A DNA stretch of 64,000 nucleotides. It comes from Ornithinimicrobium cryptoxanthini. GTDB taxonomy: Bacteria; Actinomycetota; Actinomycetes; Actinomycetales; Dermatophilaceae. The stretch lies in the NCBI RefSeq assembly GCF_023923205.1, contig NZ_CP099490.1, positions 1,116,001-1,180,000 on the forward strand, written 5' to 3'. Under the pieces are notes generated by a model. That model was not told the DNA's origin, made no database searches, and was given only the letters and a program-made list of their open reading frames with translations. Position numbers and translations under genes: made by a program. Positions 1 through 7,192 of the stretch are shown in pieces; position 1 is the first letter of the stretch, and each line of letters begins with the position of its first letter.

Positions 1-240
1 CACCGCCAGATCTGTGCCGAGCTTGTGCCGCAGCCGGGTCAGGTAGGTGCGCAGGGTCGCCTCGGCCTTCGGACCCGCCTGCTCGCCGAAGACTGCCTCC
101 ACCAGGCGATCGACGCTGACCGGGCGGTTGCGCGTCACCAGCAACGTGACGAGCAACCGACGCAACCGGTCACCGGCCAGGTCGACAGGCTCGCCGTCTG
201 ACGTCACCTCGAGTGGCCCTAGGACTGCGTACTCGATCAT
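1..240 (-). CDS. SARP/AfsR-type (BTAD family) transcriptional regulator, N-terminus only
   Basis: The gene runs leftward and leaves the window, so only its first 80 residues are visible. It begins MIEYAVLGPLEV and continues with a typical OmpR-type winged-helix segment in which charged residues precede LVEAVFG and LRTYLTRLRHKLG, the pattern of the DNA-binding domain of SARP/BTAD regulators. The ATG at 240 follows a GGTGAGG ribosome site. SARP proteins bind direct heptamer repeats with 11-bp periodicity, and two such pairs lie in the 250-bp gap upstream, one facing this gene and one facing the lipoprotein gene. It is therefore probably autoregulated. Whether a longer AfsR-like ATPase part follows cannot be seen. 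Confidence 0.8.
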   Translation of the reverse strand, partial: MIEYAVLGPLEVTSDGEPVDLAGDRLRRLLVTLLVTRNRPVSVDRLVEAVFGEQAGPKAEATLRTYLTRLRHKLGTDLAV

Positions 241-262
241 CTGACCTCACCCTCCGCCGCGC

Positions 263-297
263 ACGCTACGGGAGGGCTGTTGCATCTGCGTTGCACC
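263..297 (-). promoter_or_regulatory. Candidate SARP operator and -10 box for the regulator gene
   Basis: Read on the minus strand, GGTGCAA (297-291) is followed 11 bp later by GATGCAA (286-280), and TAGCGT, a good -10 box, lies at 268-263. Direct 7-mers with 11-bp periodicity just upstream of a -10 box are the known SARP architecture. Inference from sequence only. Confidence 0.55.
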
Positions 298-421
298 GGG
301 TCCAGCCACCTGCCAGGCGTCCTCTGTCACGAGAATCCGCAGGTCAACGGGCGGGGAGGGGCCACCTGGTTCGGCGGGGTGCGGTGTCGCTGACGAGTGC
401 CACCAAGGGGTGGGCGGCAGG

Positions 422-439
422 GGTGCAACCCCGGTGCAA
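422..439 (+). promoter_or_regulatory. Candidate SARP operator for the repeat lipoprotein gene
   Basis: GGTGCAA occurs at 422-428 and again at 433-439, an exact direct repeat with 11-bp periodicity, 54 bp before the lipoprotein start codon. The same heptamer in the opposite orientation precedes the divergent SARP gene. The downstream -10 box is not obvious. Confidence 0.55.
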
Positions 440-492
440 ACCGTGCCCCGGATGGTGATGGAACGCACCACCGCTACCGAAGGAGCACTGAC

Positions 493-1020
493 ATGAACAC
501 GAAGCCAGCCACCAAGACCGCGGGACGCATGACCGTCCATGGCGCCACGATACTCTCGCGTCTGCCGTTGAGAGCCTCGCTTGTCGCGATGCTCGCCGCG
601 GGATGCGTCAGTGGTGGATACGAGGTCGCCCCTGACGGGCCCCCGTTCAGGTTATCCGGCTCAGCAGCTGCAGTCACCGAGGACGCCGAGGATGACACCG
701 GTCGCTACCTCCAGCCCATGCGTCCCATGACGTGGGAGCAGTCCGAGGACCACCGCCGGCAGCTGCGGCACGCCGAGGCACTCCGGGACCGCGAGGCCAC
801 CGATGAGGCTAACCAGCCGCAGGCGATGACGTGGGCAGAGTCGGAGGACCACCGCCGCCTGCTGCAGCACGCCCAGGTGCTGCGCCAGCGCGAGCGGGCG
901 ACCACCGAGGCCGGCGACCAGCCGCAGGCGATGACGTGGGAGCAGTCGGAGGACCACCGCCGACTTGTGCAGCACGCGCAGCGTCAAGAACACCAGGCAA
1001 ACGAGAGTTCCGTGAGGTAG
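493..1020 (+). CDS. Putative lipoprotein with three tandem MTWxxSEDHRR repeats
   Basis: The 175-residue product starts at the ATG behind an AAGGAG ribosome site at 479-484. A basic region (RLPLR) is followed by a short hydrophobic stretch and the lipobox-like LAAGC with Cys38, so it is probably a secreted lipoprotein anchored outside the membrane. After an acidic linker it carries three imperfect tandem units of 33-35 residues, each beginning MTW(E/A)(Q/E)SEDHRR followed by an L-x-x-HA-rich helix. I do not recognise the family. The gene is divergent from a SARP-type regulator and shares its putative operator motif, so that regulator probably controls it. Its 3' end overlaps the convergent SDR gene by 37 bp. 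The function is unknown. Confidence 0.7.
   Translation: MNTKPATKTAGRMTVHGATILSRLPLRASLVAMLAAGCVSGGYEVAPDGPPFRLSGSAAAVTEDAEDDTGRYLQPMRPMTWEQSEDHRRQLRHAEALRDREATDEANQPQAMTWAESEDHRRLLQHAQVLRQRERATTEAGDQPQAMTWEQSEDHRRLVQHAQRQEHQANESSVR
727..993 (+). repeat. Three in-frame tandem repeats inside the lipoprotein gene
   Basis: Units begin with ATG-ACG-TGG at 727, 826 and 931, giving periods of 99 and 105 bp; the third unit is shortened. The conserved core encodes MTWxxSEDHRR then a Q/L-rich amphipathic segment ending in HA. The repeats are protein-coding and diverged at synonymous sites, so they were selected at the protein level. Confidence 0.85.
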
Positions 1021-1700
1021 CCGCCGCCAGGGTGCTGGACCGCGTCAGCGATCAGTCTGGCGGCGGTCGCCGGGCTCACGCTGCGCTCCGGCTCGAAAGG
1101 CTGCCCCCGGTCCTCGCGGACCTGCCTCAGGAGCTCGGTGGCCACCGCTCCTGGGAACACGGACGTCACCCTGAGTCCCTGGTCACACTCCTCGGCACGC
1201 AACGAGTTGGCCAGGTGTTCCAAGGCAGCCTTGCTGCCCAGGTAGCCCGACCATCCCGGCACTCCGCTCATCCCCCTGGAGCTGTGGATGAAGACCACGT
1301 GGCCGCGCGCTCGCCTCAGCGCACGCAACAGCGAGGCAGTGAGCACCGTCGCCGACGTCAGGTTCACCGACAGGATGTCCGCCACCGACTCCGCGGAGGT
1401 GTCTTCCACGCTCGTCAGCGGGGCCACCCCGGCATTGTGGACGAGGACGTCGACCTGCTCGAGCTCCGCGAGCGCACGTGGCACGGTCCTGTCCCTCTGG
1501 TCCCAGTGCACGAAGGCACCGCGGTCTGGGGGGAGGACGTCGGTCAGTGACGCGGGACTGCGGCCCACCGCCACGACCCAGTACCCACGCTCGATGAGCT
1601 CCGTCACGAGGGCACGACCGATCCCTCCCGTCGCCCCTGTCACCACCGCCACTGCGCTGTTTCCCGACACAACCACGAGTCTCACACGGCATCGCATCAC
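984..1700 (-). CDS. Short-chain dehydrogenase/reductase (SDR)
   Basis: A 238-residue classical SDR, a cytosolic NAD(P)-dependent oxidoreductase. The cofactor motif TGATGGIG is at about residues 21-28, NAG at 89-91, the catalytic serine near 140 (FIHSSRG) and YLGSK supplies Tyr153 and Lys157. The start is uncertain: GTG at 1700, ATG three bases inside, or a later GTG that removes about eleven residues. It lies 12 bp behind the CDGSH-globin gene on the same strand and is probably cotranscribed with it. Its 3' end overlaps the convergent lipoprotein gene by 37 bp. The substrate cannot be inferred. Confidence 0.85.
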   Translation of the reverse strand: MMRCRVRLVVVSGNSAVAVVTGATGGIGRALVTELIERGYWVVAVGRSPASLTDVLPPDRGAFVHWDQRDRTVPRALAELEQVDVLVHNAGVAPLTSVEDTSAESVADILSVNLTSATVLTASLLRALRRARGHVVFIHSSRGMSGVPGWSGYLGSKAALEHLANSLRAEECDQGLRVTSVFPGAVATELLRQVREDRGQPFEPERSVSPATAARLIADAVQHPGGGYLTELSFAWCS

Positions 1701-1712
1701 CCTGCGTCGGCA

Positions 1713-3518
1713 CTATCCGGGCAACCCGGCCTCCATCCAGCGGCGGAAGACGTCGATCTCGGCCGGAGACCAGGAGCGGTCGCACGGCATCGAGCCGTCC
1801 TCCACGCGTGCCAGGATGGCGTCTGCGTGGCGTCGCACGTCCTCGAAGGACCACAGGTCGAAGGCGAAGAGCATCGTCGACCGGTCCATCTCCCGGAACA
1901 GGCTCCGCACGTCCGCGAAGGTGACCGGCTCACCCGGTGCGGGCAGCTGCGCGGCGGGAGCGTCGACATACGCCACCTCGGCCTCGGCGCTGCCTGAGTG
2001 AGGAGCGACGTCGCACGGCCAGCCCCAGCGCGGCACGGCCCGGTCCTCAGCCGGGCCGGACTCGCTCTGGGCGGCCTCGAGCGCCAGGCGCGACTCCCAC
2101 TCCAGGTAGGACACGAAGGCGGACCGGAACGCCGCGTCCGCCGGCAGGACCGCCTCGTCCGCCGCAGCCACCAGGGCGGCGACCCAGCGGGCACGCTGCT
2201 CCTCGGTGACCACGTTGGCCAGGTGCGTGCCGGCGTCGTCGAACGTCTCGGTGTAGAGCTCAGGGCCGCCGAAGACCTCGCTGAGCCACGACGCGAGACG
2301 CACCGGCAGCTTGGGTGGCATCTGCGCAAACAACGGCGCCAGGACGGGGTCCTGCGGGACGTGCTTCTCCCAGAAGAAGGTCGAGGTGCGCAGGAGCGCC
2401 GGATAGCCACCGGCCCACTCGAAGAGCGACGGGGACGGGGGAGCCGCGGGGTCGGTGAAGTTGGCATACCAGTGCATGCCGGAGCAGAACGGCTTGTTCT
2501 GGGAGTGGCCGCAGCGGCACAGCGCATAGTGCTCCAGCGAGGCACCCCGCAGCCGGGCCACCGGCTCGCCGGCATCGTCGAGGAGCGGCACGGACCCGAC
2601 GACGACATAGGGGCCGTCGCGGGTGACCCGCACCTGGGCCTTCCGGTCCTGGTCGACGATCTCGCGATCCTCGTGCACCGGACCCCGCAGGCTCAGGCTG
2701 AGGGCCCCGGAGGGACAGCTGCGCACCACGCGGATGATGTCGTCGACCCGGCCCCCGCTCGGTGTGACGAACGGCTGACCGCTGCTGGAGGTGTGGAAGA
2801 CCCCTGGCAGGGTGTCCGTGCAGACGCCGGAGTGGGCGCAGATGCCCCGGTTGTCCAGGACCGTGATGCCCACCCCGACGTAGACGTCGCGGCGGTCGGC
2901 CACCCGCCCCGGGTGCAGCTCGTCGGTGAAGCCGCAGCTGTCGTGGGCGCCATCGCACCACGGCTGGTCCTGTGATCGACCGCACCGGCAGAGCGCCGCC
3001 AGGGGCGGGGTCTCGACCGGCACACCGAGGTGGTCGACGATCGCGGCGCCGTGGATCAGGTAGGGGCCGTTGTGCGCGACCCGGATCGCGGCGCGGCGCA
3101 ACCCCTGGGCGCGGCGCAGCTCGTCCACCCGGTCCTCGATGTCGTCCGGTCCCGCGCCGCGGGAGCGACGCACCCGCAGGTCCAGGTCGAGCAGGCCGGC
3201 GGCAGCCTCGAGCAGGGCCGGTGGTGCAGTCTGCGTGCCCAGCTCGCCGACGGTGGCGCTCACCGACTCGGTCAGCGCAGAGAGGGACTCGTGCCACCCG
3301 TCCGTGGGTTCTGCCGGTATGGCGACCGCACCCGTCGCCTCCCTGCTGTCCGTCGGCCTGTGCTCCAGCCCGAGGAGGGTGCCCAACGGACGGAGCACGC
3401 GGTCGGCCAGCGCTGTCGCGCCCTCGGGCCAGGCGCCGCGCAGCTCCTGGATCTGGGCTATCGCGCTCTGGAGCTGGGCTGCGGTGGCGCCGGGGAGGGG
3501 AGGGTTCACATCAATCAC
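1713..3518 (-). CDS. Multidomain CDGSH iron-sulfur / ferredoxin-like / truncated hemoglobin protein
   Basis: A 601-residue cytosolic protein. After a helical N-terminus comes a first CDGSH 2Fe-2S site (Cys177, Cys179, Cys188, His192 in CRCGRSQDQPWCDGAH), then a divergent mono-cluster ferredoxin-like domain (Cys227, Cys233, Cys268-Pro), then a second CDGSH site (Cys334, Cys336, Cys345, His349). Residues about 365-485 look like a group II truncated hemoglobin, with FGGPELY and a probable proximal His432. The last 70 residues form an uncharacterised domain with SMPCDRSW. The combination suggests redox or NO/O2 chemistry with electrons passing from Fe-S sites to heme. The annotated GTG at 3518 may be wrong: GTG at 3509 sits 8 bases behind GAGG. 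The SDR follows 12 bp downstream. Confidence 0.85.
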   Translation of the reverse strand: MIDVNPPLPGATAAQLQSAIAQIQELRGAWPEGATALADRVLRPLGTLLGLEHRPTDSREATGAVAIPAEPTDGWHESLSALTESVSATVGELGTQTAPPALLEAAAGLLDLDLRVRRSRGAGPDDIEDRVDELRRAQGLRRAAIRVAHNGPYLIHGAAIVDHLGVPVETPPLAALCRCGRSQDQPWCDGAHDSCGFTDELHPGRVADRRDVYVGVGITVLDNRGICAHSGVCTDTLPGVFHTSSSGQPFVTPSGGRVDDIIRVVRSCPSGALSLSLRGPVHEDREIVDQDRKAQVRVTRDGPYVVVGSVPLLDDAGEPVARLRGASLEHYALCRCGHSQNKPFCSGMHWYANFTDPAAPPSPSLFEWAGGYPALLRTSTFFWEKHVPQDPVLAPLFAQMPPKLPVRLASWLSEVFGGPELYTETFDDAGTHLANVVTEEQRARWVAALVAAADEAVLPADAAFRSAFVSYLEWESRLALEAAQSESGPAEDRAVPRWGWPCDVAPHSGSAEAEVAYVDAPAAQLPAPGEPVTFADVRSLFREMDRSTMLFAFDLWSFEDVRRHADAILARVEDGSMPCDRSWSPAEIDVFRRWMEAGLPG

Positions 3519-3768
3519 CTCGGGAGCGGTCTGTCGCTGGGGGACCTGAGGCGACCGGGCTCGAAGGAGCGGGGGTCGTCGATGGGGACGTGGAGCTGGC
3601 CTGGAGCGTCACGGGAGGCGCTGCCTGACGAATCTAGCAGCGGGCGCGCCGGTGGGACAGGGCGTGCGGCAGCCAAACAACCCACCAGGGCCCAGGTCTT
3701 GCCCCGGCCGGAGTGACGCGGTTGACTCGACAAGGTTGGTGCCCACCACCCCCATCAAGGAGGCTCCG

Positions 3769-4425
3769 ATGGCCGAAGAACTCGACACCTGGCGCGAGCG
3801 CGCGCTGGCGGTCGGCTGCGCGTCACTCGTCGACGCGATGATGCGCACCCACGGACACCGGGCCACCCTGCCCGCGCTCGCCAGCCCGACCCCGGAGCGA
3901 GCGCTCTTCGGCCCCGTGGTGACGATGCAGTTCCTGCCGACGAGGGACGACCTGCCAGCAAAGGACGGGGCGCCGGTCAAGGACCGTGGCTTCGGTGACG
4001 TCTTCGCCGAGGCGGTGCACGACGCGCCGCCGGGCACGGTGCTGGTGATCAGCAGCGGGGGCTATCCCGACGTCTCGCACGCCGGTGGGGTCAAGCTCTC
4101 CCGGGCGCAGCGCCACCAGCTCGCGGGCGTGCTGGCCGACGGTCAGCTGCGCGACTTCGCCGAGCTCGCGTCGATGGACTTCGCGACGTGGTGCCGTGGC
4201 GAGGCGGTGCGCTGGGGCGGGGACAGCGTGATGCCGGCTGCTGCAAACGTCACGGTCGAGGTAGCCGGCGTGACCATCGTTCCCGGTGACTATGTCTATG
4301 TGGACTCGGCCGGTGGCGTGGTCATCCCCGCGGCCAGCCTCGAGACGGTGCTCACCGAGGCTGAGACGATCGTGCGGGACGACGAGGGCTATCAGCGCAA
4401 GATCGAGTCAGGAGACATGACCTAG
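3769..4425 (+). CDS. RraA-like protein (HMG/CHA aldolase or demethylmenaquinone methyltransferase-like family)
   Basis: The 218-residue protein has the RraA fold signature: an ISSGGYPDVSHAGGV loop near residue 95-107 and LADGQLRD at 122-129, where the Arg and Asp correspond to the substrate- and metal-binding pair of class II aldolases of this family. Members include 4-hydroxy-4-methyl-2-oxoglutarate/oxaloacetate aldolases and the RNase E inhibitor RraA, so the exact activity is open. The start at 3769 is fixed by a perfect AAGGAGG at 3758-3764. It is transcribed divergently from the CDGSH-globin gene and appears monocistronic. Confidence 0.8.
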   Translation: MAEELDTWRERALAVGCASLVDAMMRTHGHRATLPALASPTPERALFGPVVTMQFLPTRDDLPAKDGAPVKDRGFGDVFAEAVHDAPPGTVLVISSGGYPDVSHAGGVKLSRAQRHQLAGVLADGQLRDFAELASMDFATWCRGEAVRWGGDSVMPAAANVTVEVAGVTIVPGDYVYVDSAGGVVIPAASLETVLTEAETIVRDDEGYQRKIESGDMT

Positions 4426-4703
4426 TCCCAGGACATCTGCTGACCGGGGTCAATGTGCGCGCGGCATGTCATCGATAGATCTCGGTTGTCGGCCATCAGT
4501 CGCGCAGCGTGGCGAGGATCTCTTCCCTGCCCAGGAGCTACATCCCGTCAGCCGCCAACATCTAGCCTTGGCTTCCCCGCTGACGCGACGGGGGCACACT
4601 CGGTGCTGTGACGAGGGCGTCGACGTCAACGAGCCCGCTCCCGACGTGGTTCCACTACAGAAGCGCAGGGACGGCCTGGCGAGGGGCGCTGGTGCTTGGC
4701 TTC

Positions 4704-5000
4704 TCAGTCTCCGACTCCAGTGATGCGGCGCAACTCGGCGAGGTGTGAGTGCAGTGCAGCCCGCCCGGTGTCGGTCAGGCTCAGCCACGTCCGCGCCCGT
4801 CCATGCTCCTTCTCCTTGTGGGTACGAACGTAGGCGGCGTCCACCAGGACCTTGAGGTGCTTGCTGACGACGTAGTCGCTGACACCGAGGGTCTCTTGCA
4901 CGGTGGCGAAGTCGACGGAGTCCACCTCTGCCAGCAGCGCACAGATGTGCAGCCTGTTGCGGGCATGGATGACCTCATCGAACCTGGGAGCGTCGCTCAC
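4704..5000 (-). CDS. Winged-helix (MarR/ArsR-like) transcriptional regulator
   Basis: A 98-residue one-domain regulator. FDEVIHARNRLHICALL, then TVQETLGVSDYVVSKHLKVL, form the helix-turn-helix, and the wing carries KEKEHGRARTWLSLT. Short proteins of this type usually repress their own operon. The GTG at 5000 has a strong GGAGGAG site, and the gene starts 2 bp after the stop of the membrane-protein gene, so the two are cotranscribed. The double palindrome upstream of that membrane gene is the likely operator. A tempting longer reading frame upstream overlaps the membrane gene and is rejected. Confidence 0.85.
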   Translation of the reverse strand: MSDAPRFDEVIHARNRLHICALLAEVDSVDFATVQETLGVSDYVVSKHLKVLVDAAYVRTHKEKEHGRARTWLSLTDTGRAALHSHLAELRRITGVGD

Positions 5001-5002
5001 GT

Positions 5003-5521
5003 CTAAGCGCTCCTCCCGAAGGCGGGAAAATCCCCACGAGCGAGGCGCTGGTCGATCCACTGCTCGTAGAGGTAGGTGACGACGAACCCGACTGCGGCAC
5101 CGACCAGCGGCGCCAGGTCGATGTCGGCGAAGACCTGCAGGGATACGCAGGTCACAAGCAAGCCGATCAGTGCCATCGAGGGAACAGTCCAACCGTTCGT
5201 GTATCGGTCGAAGGAGGCGCCCGTGCTGCGCCGCAGGATCTCACGCAAGAACACCGGACCCACGACCGCTGCCAGCACTACCAGGGAAGCTCCGGTGCTG
5301 AAGGAGCCGAAGGAGATGCTCTCGTACGGCATGCCGGCACCGATGAAGAGTGCGGCTACGACAAGGGCGGATACAACCTTGTACCACCACGGCGTGGCCA
5401 GCCGGTTCCCGAACCGGGCTCGGATGTTGTCCAGGTCGCGCAGTGCCCCCCGGGCGTCGTCGGCGTTGCCCTTGTCCCCGTCGGCTTCGACGCCCGCAGA
5501 ATCGAAATCGTGATTTGCCAT
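5003..5521 (-). CDS. Four-helix integral membrane protein paired with a winged-helix regulator
   Basis: The 172-residue protein has an acidic N-terminal tail of about 45 residues and then four hydrophobic segments (about 48-65, 75-95, 115-130 and 137-153) separated by short basic loops such as FLREILRRS. I do not recognise a functional family. The arrangement, membrane protein first and small winged-helix regulator second, is common in actinobacteria and suggests that the pair responds to a membrane or small-molecule signal. The ATG at 5521 lies inside the first operator palindrome, so repressor binding would block both transcription and the initiation region. Confidence 0.75.
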   Translation of the reverse strand: MANHDFDSAGVEADGDKGNADDARGALRDLDNIRARFGNRLATPWWYKVVSALVVAALFIGAGMPYESISFGSFSTGASLVVLAAVVGPVFLREILRRSTGASFDRYTNGWTVPSMALIGLLVTCVSLQVFADIDLAPLVGAAVGFVVTYLYEQWIDQRLARGDFPAFGRSA

Positions 5522-5557
5522 AGTGGCAAGTTAAGGCATAACTTGCCGTCTTGGCAA
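5515..5557. promoter_or_regulatory. Double palindromic operator TTGCC-N5-GGCAA
   Basis: Two copies of TTGCC-N5-GGCAA lie at 5515-5529 and 5543-5557, with centres 28 bp apart. The DNA between them forms a third perfect palindrome, GGCAAGTTA-N5-TAACTTGCC (5525-5547), made of the inner half-sites. The first copy overlaps the ATG of the membrane-protein gene. This is the expected layout of a target for a dimeric winged-helix repressor, most likely the one encoded downstream. Confidence 0.7.
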
Positions 5558-5628
5558 GCCAGGCGGCGGTAGACCAGGCGCGGACACTGAGCCCTGAGTG
5601 ACGTCTGCGCCCCGAGGCCTGCCCGAGC

Positions 5629-6033
5629 TCAGGGGAGCAGCGTGAAGGAGTGCGCATGACGGGGGCGCACCACGGTGAAATGGCGGCGGTCAACCGTCGC
5701 GATCTCGGTGACGCCCAGACGTTCCGCGGTGGCGACTACCGACGCATCAACTGTGCCGAGCGGGAGGTCGCGGTAGCGGGAGACGAGCTCAGCGATGCGG
5801 AGCCAATCTGCAGCGGCCACAGGCGCAACGGTGAAGGCCCCGCCGGCGAGGTCGCCCAGGAAGCGGACCTCCGGCTCGACACCCAGCCGGGTCGAGAGCA
5901 GGTAGGCCACCTCAGTGATGACCAGGCTCGGCACCACCAACTGGCCCGGGTGGGTCTCAAGCAGCTCCAGCGACGCAGCGTGGTGTGCGTCGTCGGCGTC
6001 GACGTAGGCATAGAGCGGCCCTGCGTCGACCAC
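5629..6033 (-). CDS. vapC: PIN-domain ribonuclease, VapC-type toxin
   Basis: The 134-residue protein begins MVDAGPLYAYVDADDAHH, the first acidic strand of the PIN domain. It continues with ITEVAYLL (second acidic residue) and LPLGTVDASVVATAERLGVTEIATVDRRHF, which contains the third and fourth acidic positions. PIN toxins cleave RNA in a Mg-dependent way and are held inactive by the partner antitoxin. The GTG start at 6033 lies 8 bp after the stop of the ribbon-helix-helix gene, the normal VapBC order. The length is normal for the family, and all four acidic positions are present, so the toxin looks functional. Confidence 0.85.
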   Translation of the reverse strand: MVDAGPLYAYVDADDAHHAASLELLETHPGQLVVPSLVITEVAYLLSTRLGVEPEVRFLGDLAGGAFTVAPVAAADWLRIAELVSRYRDLPLGTVDASVVATAERLGVTEIATVDRRHFTVVRPRHAHSFTLLP

Positions 6034-6041
6034 GAGCGCGG

Positions 6042-6269
6042 CTATCGCGGCACCTCAGCAGCGAGGATCTGCTCGATGCGTTCGGAGACGTCGCTGCGCC
6101 CGCTGCGCCCCGCGGCGGCGGCCCCGAGCTCACGGCGCGGCCCTGAGGTCCCCAGGAACGTCTCCAAGGCCTCGCGGGTGAGCTCCGAGATGGTCACACC
6201 CCGACGCTCAGCCTCGTGACGCAGCCGGGCGTCCAAGGCGTCAGGGATCTTCACGGTCGTTCGCTTCAT
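6042..6269 (-). CDS. vapB: Ribbon-helix-helix antitoxin, VapB-type
   Basis: The product begins MKRTTVKIPDALDARLRHEAERRGVTISELTREALETFLG, a ribbon-helix-helix DNA-binding domain, followed by a linker and a C-terminal helix (SERIEQILAAEVPR) suited to wrap the toxin. It would bind DNA as a dimer and neutralise the PIN protein encoded 8 bp downstream. I chose ATG 6269, giving 75 residues; ATG 6281 would add four. A perfect GTATGC-CA-GCATAC palindrome lies directly on these start codons, in keeping with autorepression. A longer upstream frame has no supporting ribosome site. Confidence 0.8.
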   Translation of the reverse strand: MKRTTVKIPDALDARLRHEAERRGVTISELTREALETFLGTSGPRRELGAAAAGRSGRSDVSERIEQILAAEVPR

Positions 6270-6283
6270 GTATGCCAGCATAC
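6270..6283. promoter_or_regulatory. Candidate VapBC autoregulatory operator
   Basis: GTATGC-CA-GCATAC is a perfect 6-2-6 inverted repeat immediately upstream of the antitoxin ATG at 6269. Ribbon-helix-helix antitoxins commonly bind such short palindromes at their own promoter. Confidence 0.5.
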
Positions 6284-6390
6284 CGTTCGAGAGTGGCGAC
6301 ACGCCGAACGTGACACGCGGGTTGCTGAAGACGTTCAGCGCGCTGACCTGCGGCGTCACACCAGCCCCAGAATCGGTCGGGCGAGTCCTA

Positions 6391-6420
6391 TTGCGTCTAG
6401 CGCTAGGTCGTGCCTAGGAT
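6391..6420 (+). promoter_or_regulatory. Predicted promoter of nrdR-nrdJ
   Basis: TTGCGT (6391-6396) and TAGGAT (6415-6420) are separated by 18 bp, a good sigma-70-type match in a high-GC background. The NrdR boxes start directly after the -10 box, so bound NrdR would cover the transcription start. Confidence 0.5.
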
Positions 6421-6466
6421 CCCTATATCTAGTAGTTACAGCAGTGTGGTTCGTCCACATGTTGTG
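6421..6466. promoter_or_regulatory. Tandem NrdR boxes
   Basis: Box 1 has the core CTATATCTAGT (6423-6433) and box 2 the core CCACATGTTGTG (6455-6466). Both fit the established NrdR consensus (C-w-A-t-A-T-a-T-w-G-t), and their cores are 32 bp apart, about three helical turns, the usual cooperative spacing. This predicts repression of the nrdR-nrdJ operon by NrdR. Confidence 0.65.
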
Positions 6467-6563
6467 CACAGAGCGGATGGCGTGACCCACATGTCATCCA
6501 CAGGTAGTCCCCATCGTTACGCACAATCACACGCACATCCCCAACCATCGGAGGAGGTCAGAG

Positions 6564-7052
6564 ATGCACTGTCCGTTCTGTCGTCATACTGACTCTCGCG
6601 TGGTGGACAGCCGCGTCCAGGAGGACGGGACCGTCATCCGGCGCCGTCGCCAGTGCCCGGAGTGCGGGCGTCGGTTCGGCACGGTCGAGTCGGCCACGCT
6701 CGCCGTCACCAAGCGCTCTGGCGCGACCGAGCCCTTCAGCCGGGAGAAGGTGCTGACGGGTGTGCGCAAGGCCTGTCAGGGCCGGCCGGTCAGCGAGGAC
6801 GAGCTGCAGATCCTGGGCCAGCAGGTCGAGGAGACGATCCGGGCACAGGGGCAGGCCGAGATCGACGCCCACGAGGTGGGTCTGGCGATCCTGGCGCCGC
6901 TGCGGTGCCTGGACGAGGTGGCCTACCTGCGGTTCGCGAGCGTCTATCAGGCGTTCGACTCGTTGGAGGATTTTGAGGGGGCGATCACCCTGCTGCGCGC
7001 CGAGCGCGAGGCGACGGGGAGCGAGCCCGACACGGCAGCGAGTATGCCGTAG
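6564..7052 (+). CDS. nrdR: Transcriptional repressor NrdR
   Basis: The 162-residue protein has the full NrdR layout: a zinc ribbon (CPFC near residue 3-6 and CPEC near 31-34), and an ATP-cone domain ([22 protein letters not shown]) that senses ATP/dATP. NrdR oligomerises with bound nucleotides and represses ribonucleotide reductase genes. The start follows GGAGGAGG. The gene is upstream of nrdJ with a 140-bp gap containing a hairpin, and two NrdR boxes lie at its own promoter, so it should be autoregulated. Confidence 0.97.
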   Translation: MHCPFCRHTDSRVVDSRVQEDGTVIRRRRQCPECGRRFGTVESATLAVTKRSGATEPFSREKVLTGVRKACQGRPVSEDELQILGQQVEETIRAQGQAEIDAHEVGLAILAPLRCLDEVAYLRFASVYQAFDSLEDFEGAITLLRAEREATGSEPDTAASMP

Positions 7053-7073
7053 CGCAAGCACGTTTCCCCAGGT

Positions 7074-7090
7074 CACCGACTCTGTCGGTG
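7074..7090 (+). other. Intercistronic hairpin between nrdR and nrdJ
   Basis: CACCGAC-TCT-GTCGGTG forms a perfect 7-bp stem with a 3-base loop 22 bp after the nrdR stop. There is no T-run. It may partially attenuate or process the transcript before nrdJ. The rest of the gap shows no B12-box, so I do not call a cobalamin riboswitch. Confidence 0.4.
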
Positions 7091-7192
7091 GTGGGTGGGA
7101 CGGTGGGTGGGAACCACCGGAGCAGGACTAGAAGCACCGCACGAGACGTTGAAACAACAGGGTCAGCACACACCAAAGAGGAGTTAAGGATT

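Noticed and set aside
727..993. CRISPR-like repeat array
   Set aside because: The period is about 100 bp, the units are diverged at synonymous sites and code for protein in one frame, so they are protein repeats.
4426..4703. A 112-codon minus-strand frame (4450-4788)
   Set aside because: It overlaps the winged-helix gene, has no ribosome site, and its composition is that of non-coding high-GC DNA.
7053..7192. Possible cobalamin riboswitch before nrdJ
   Set aside because: The gap is only 140 bp, has no recognisable B12-box and shows just one simple hairpin; the NrdR boxes explain regulation better.
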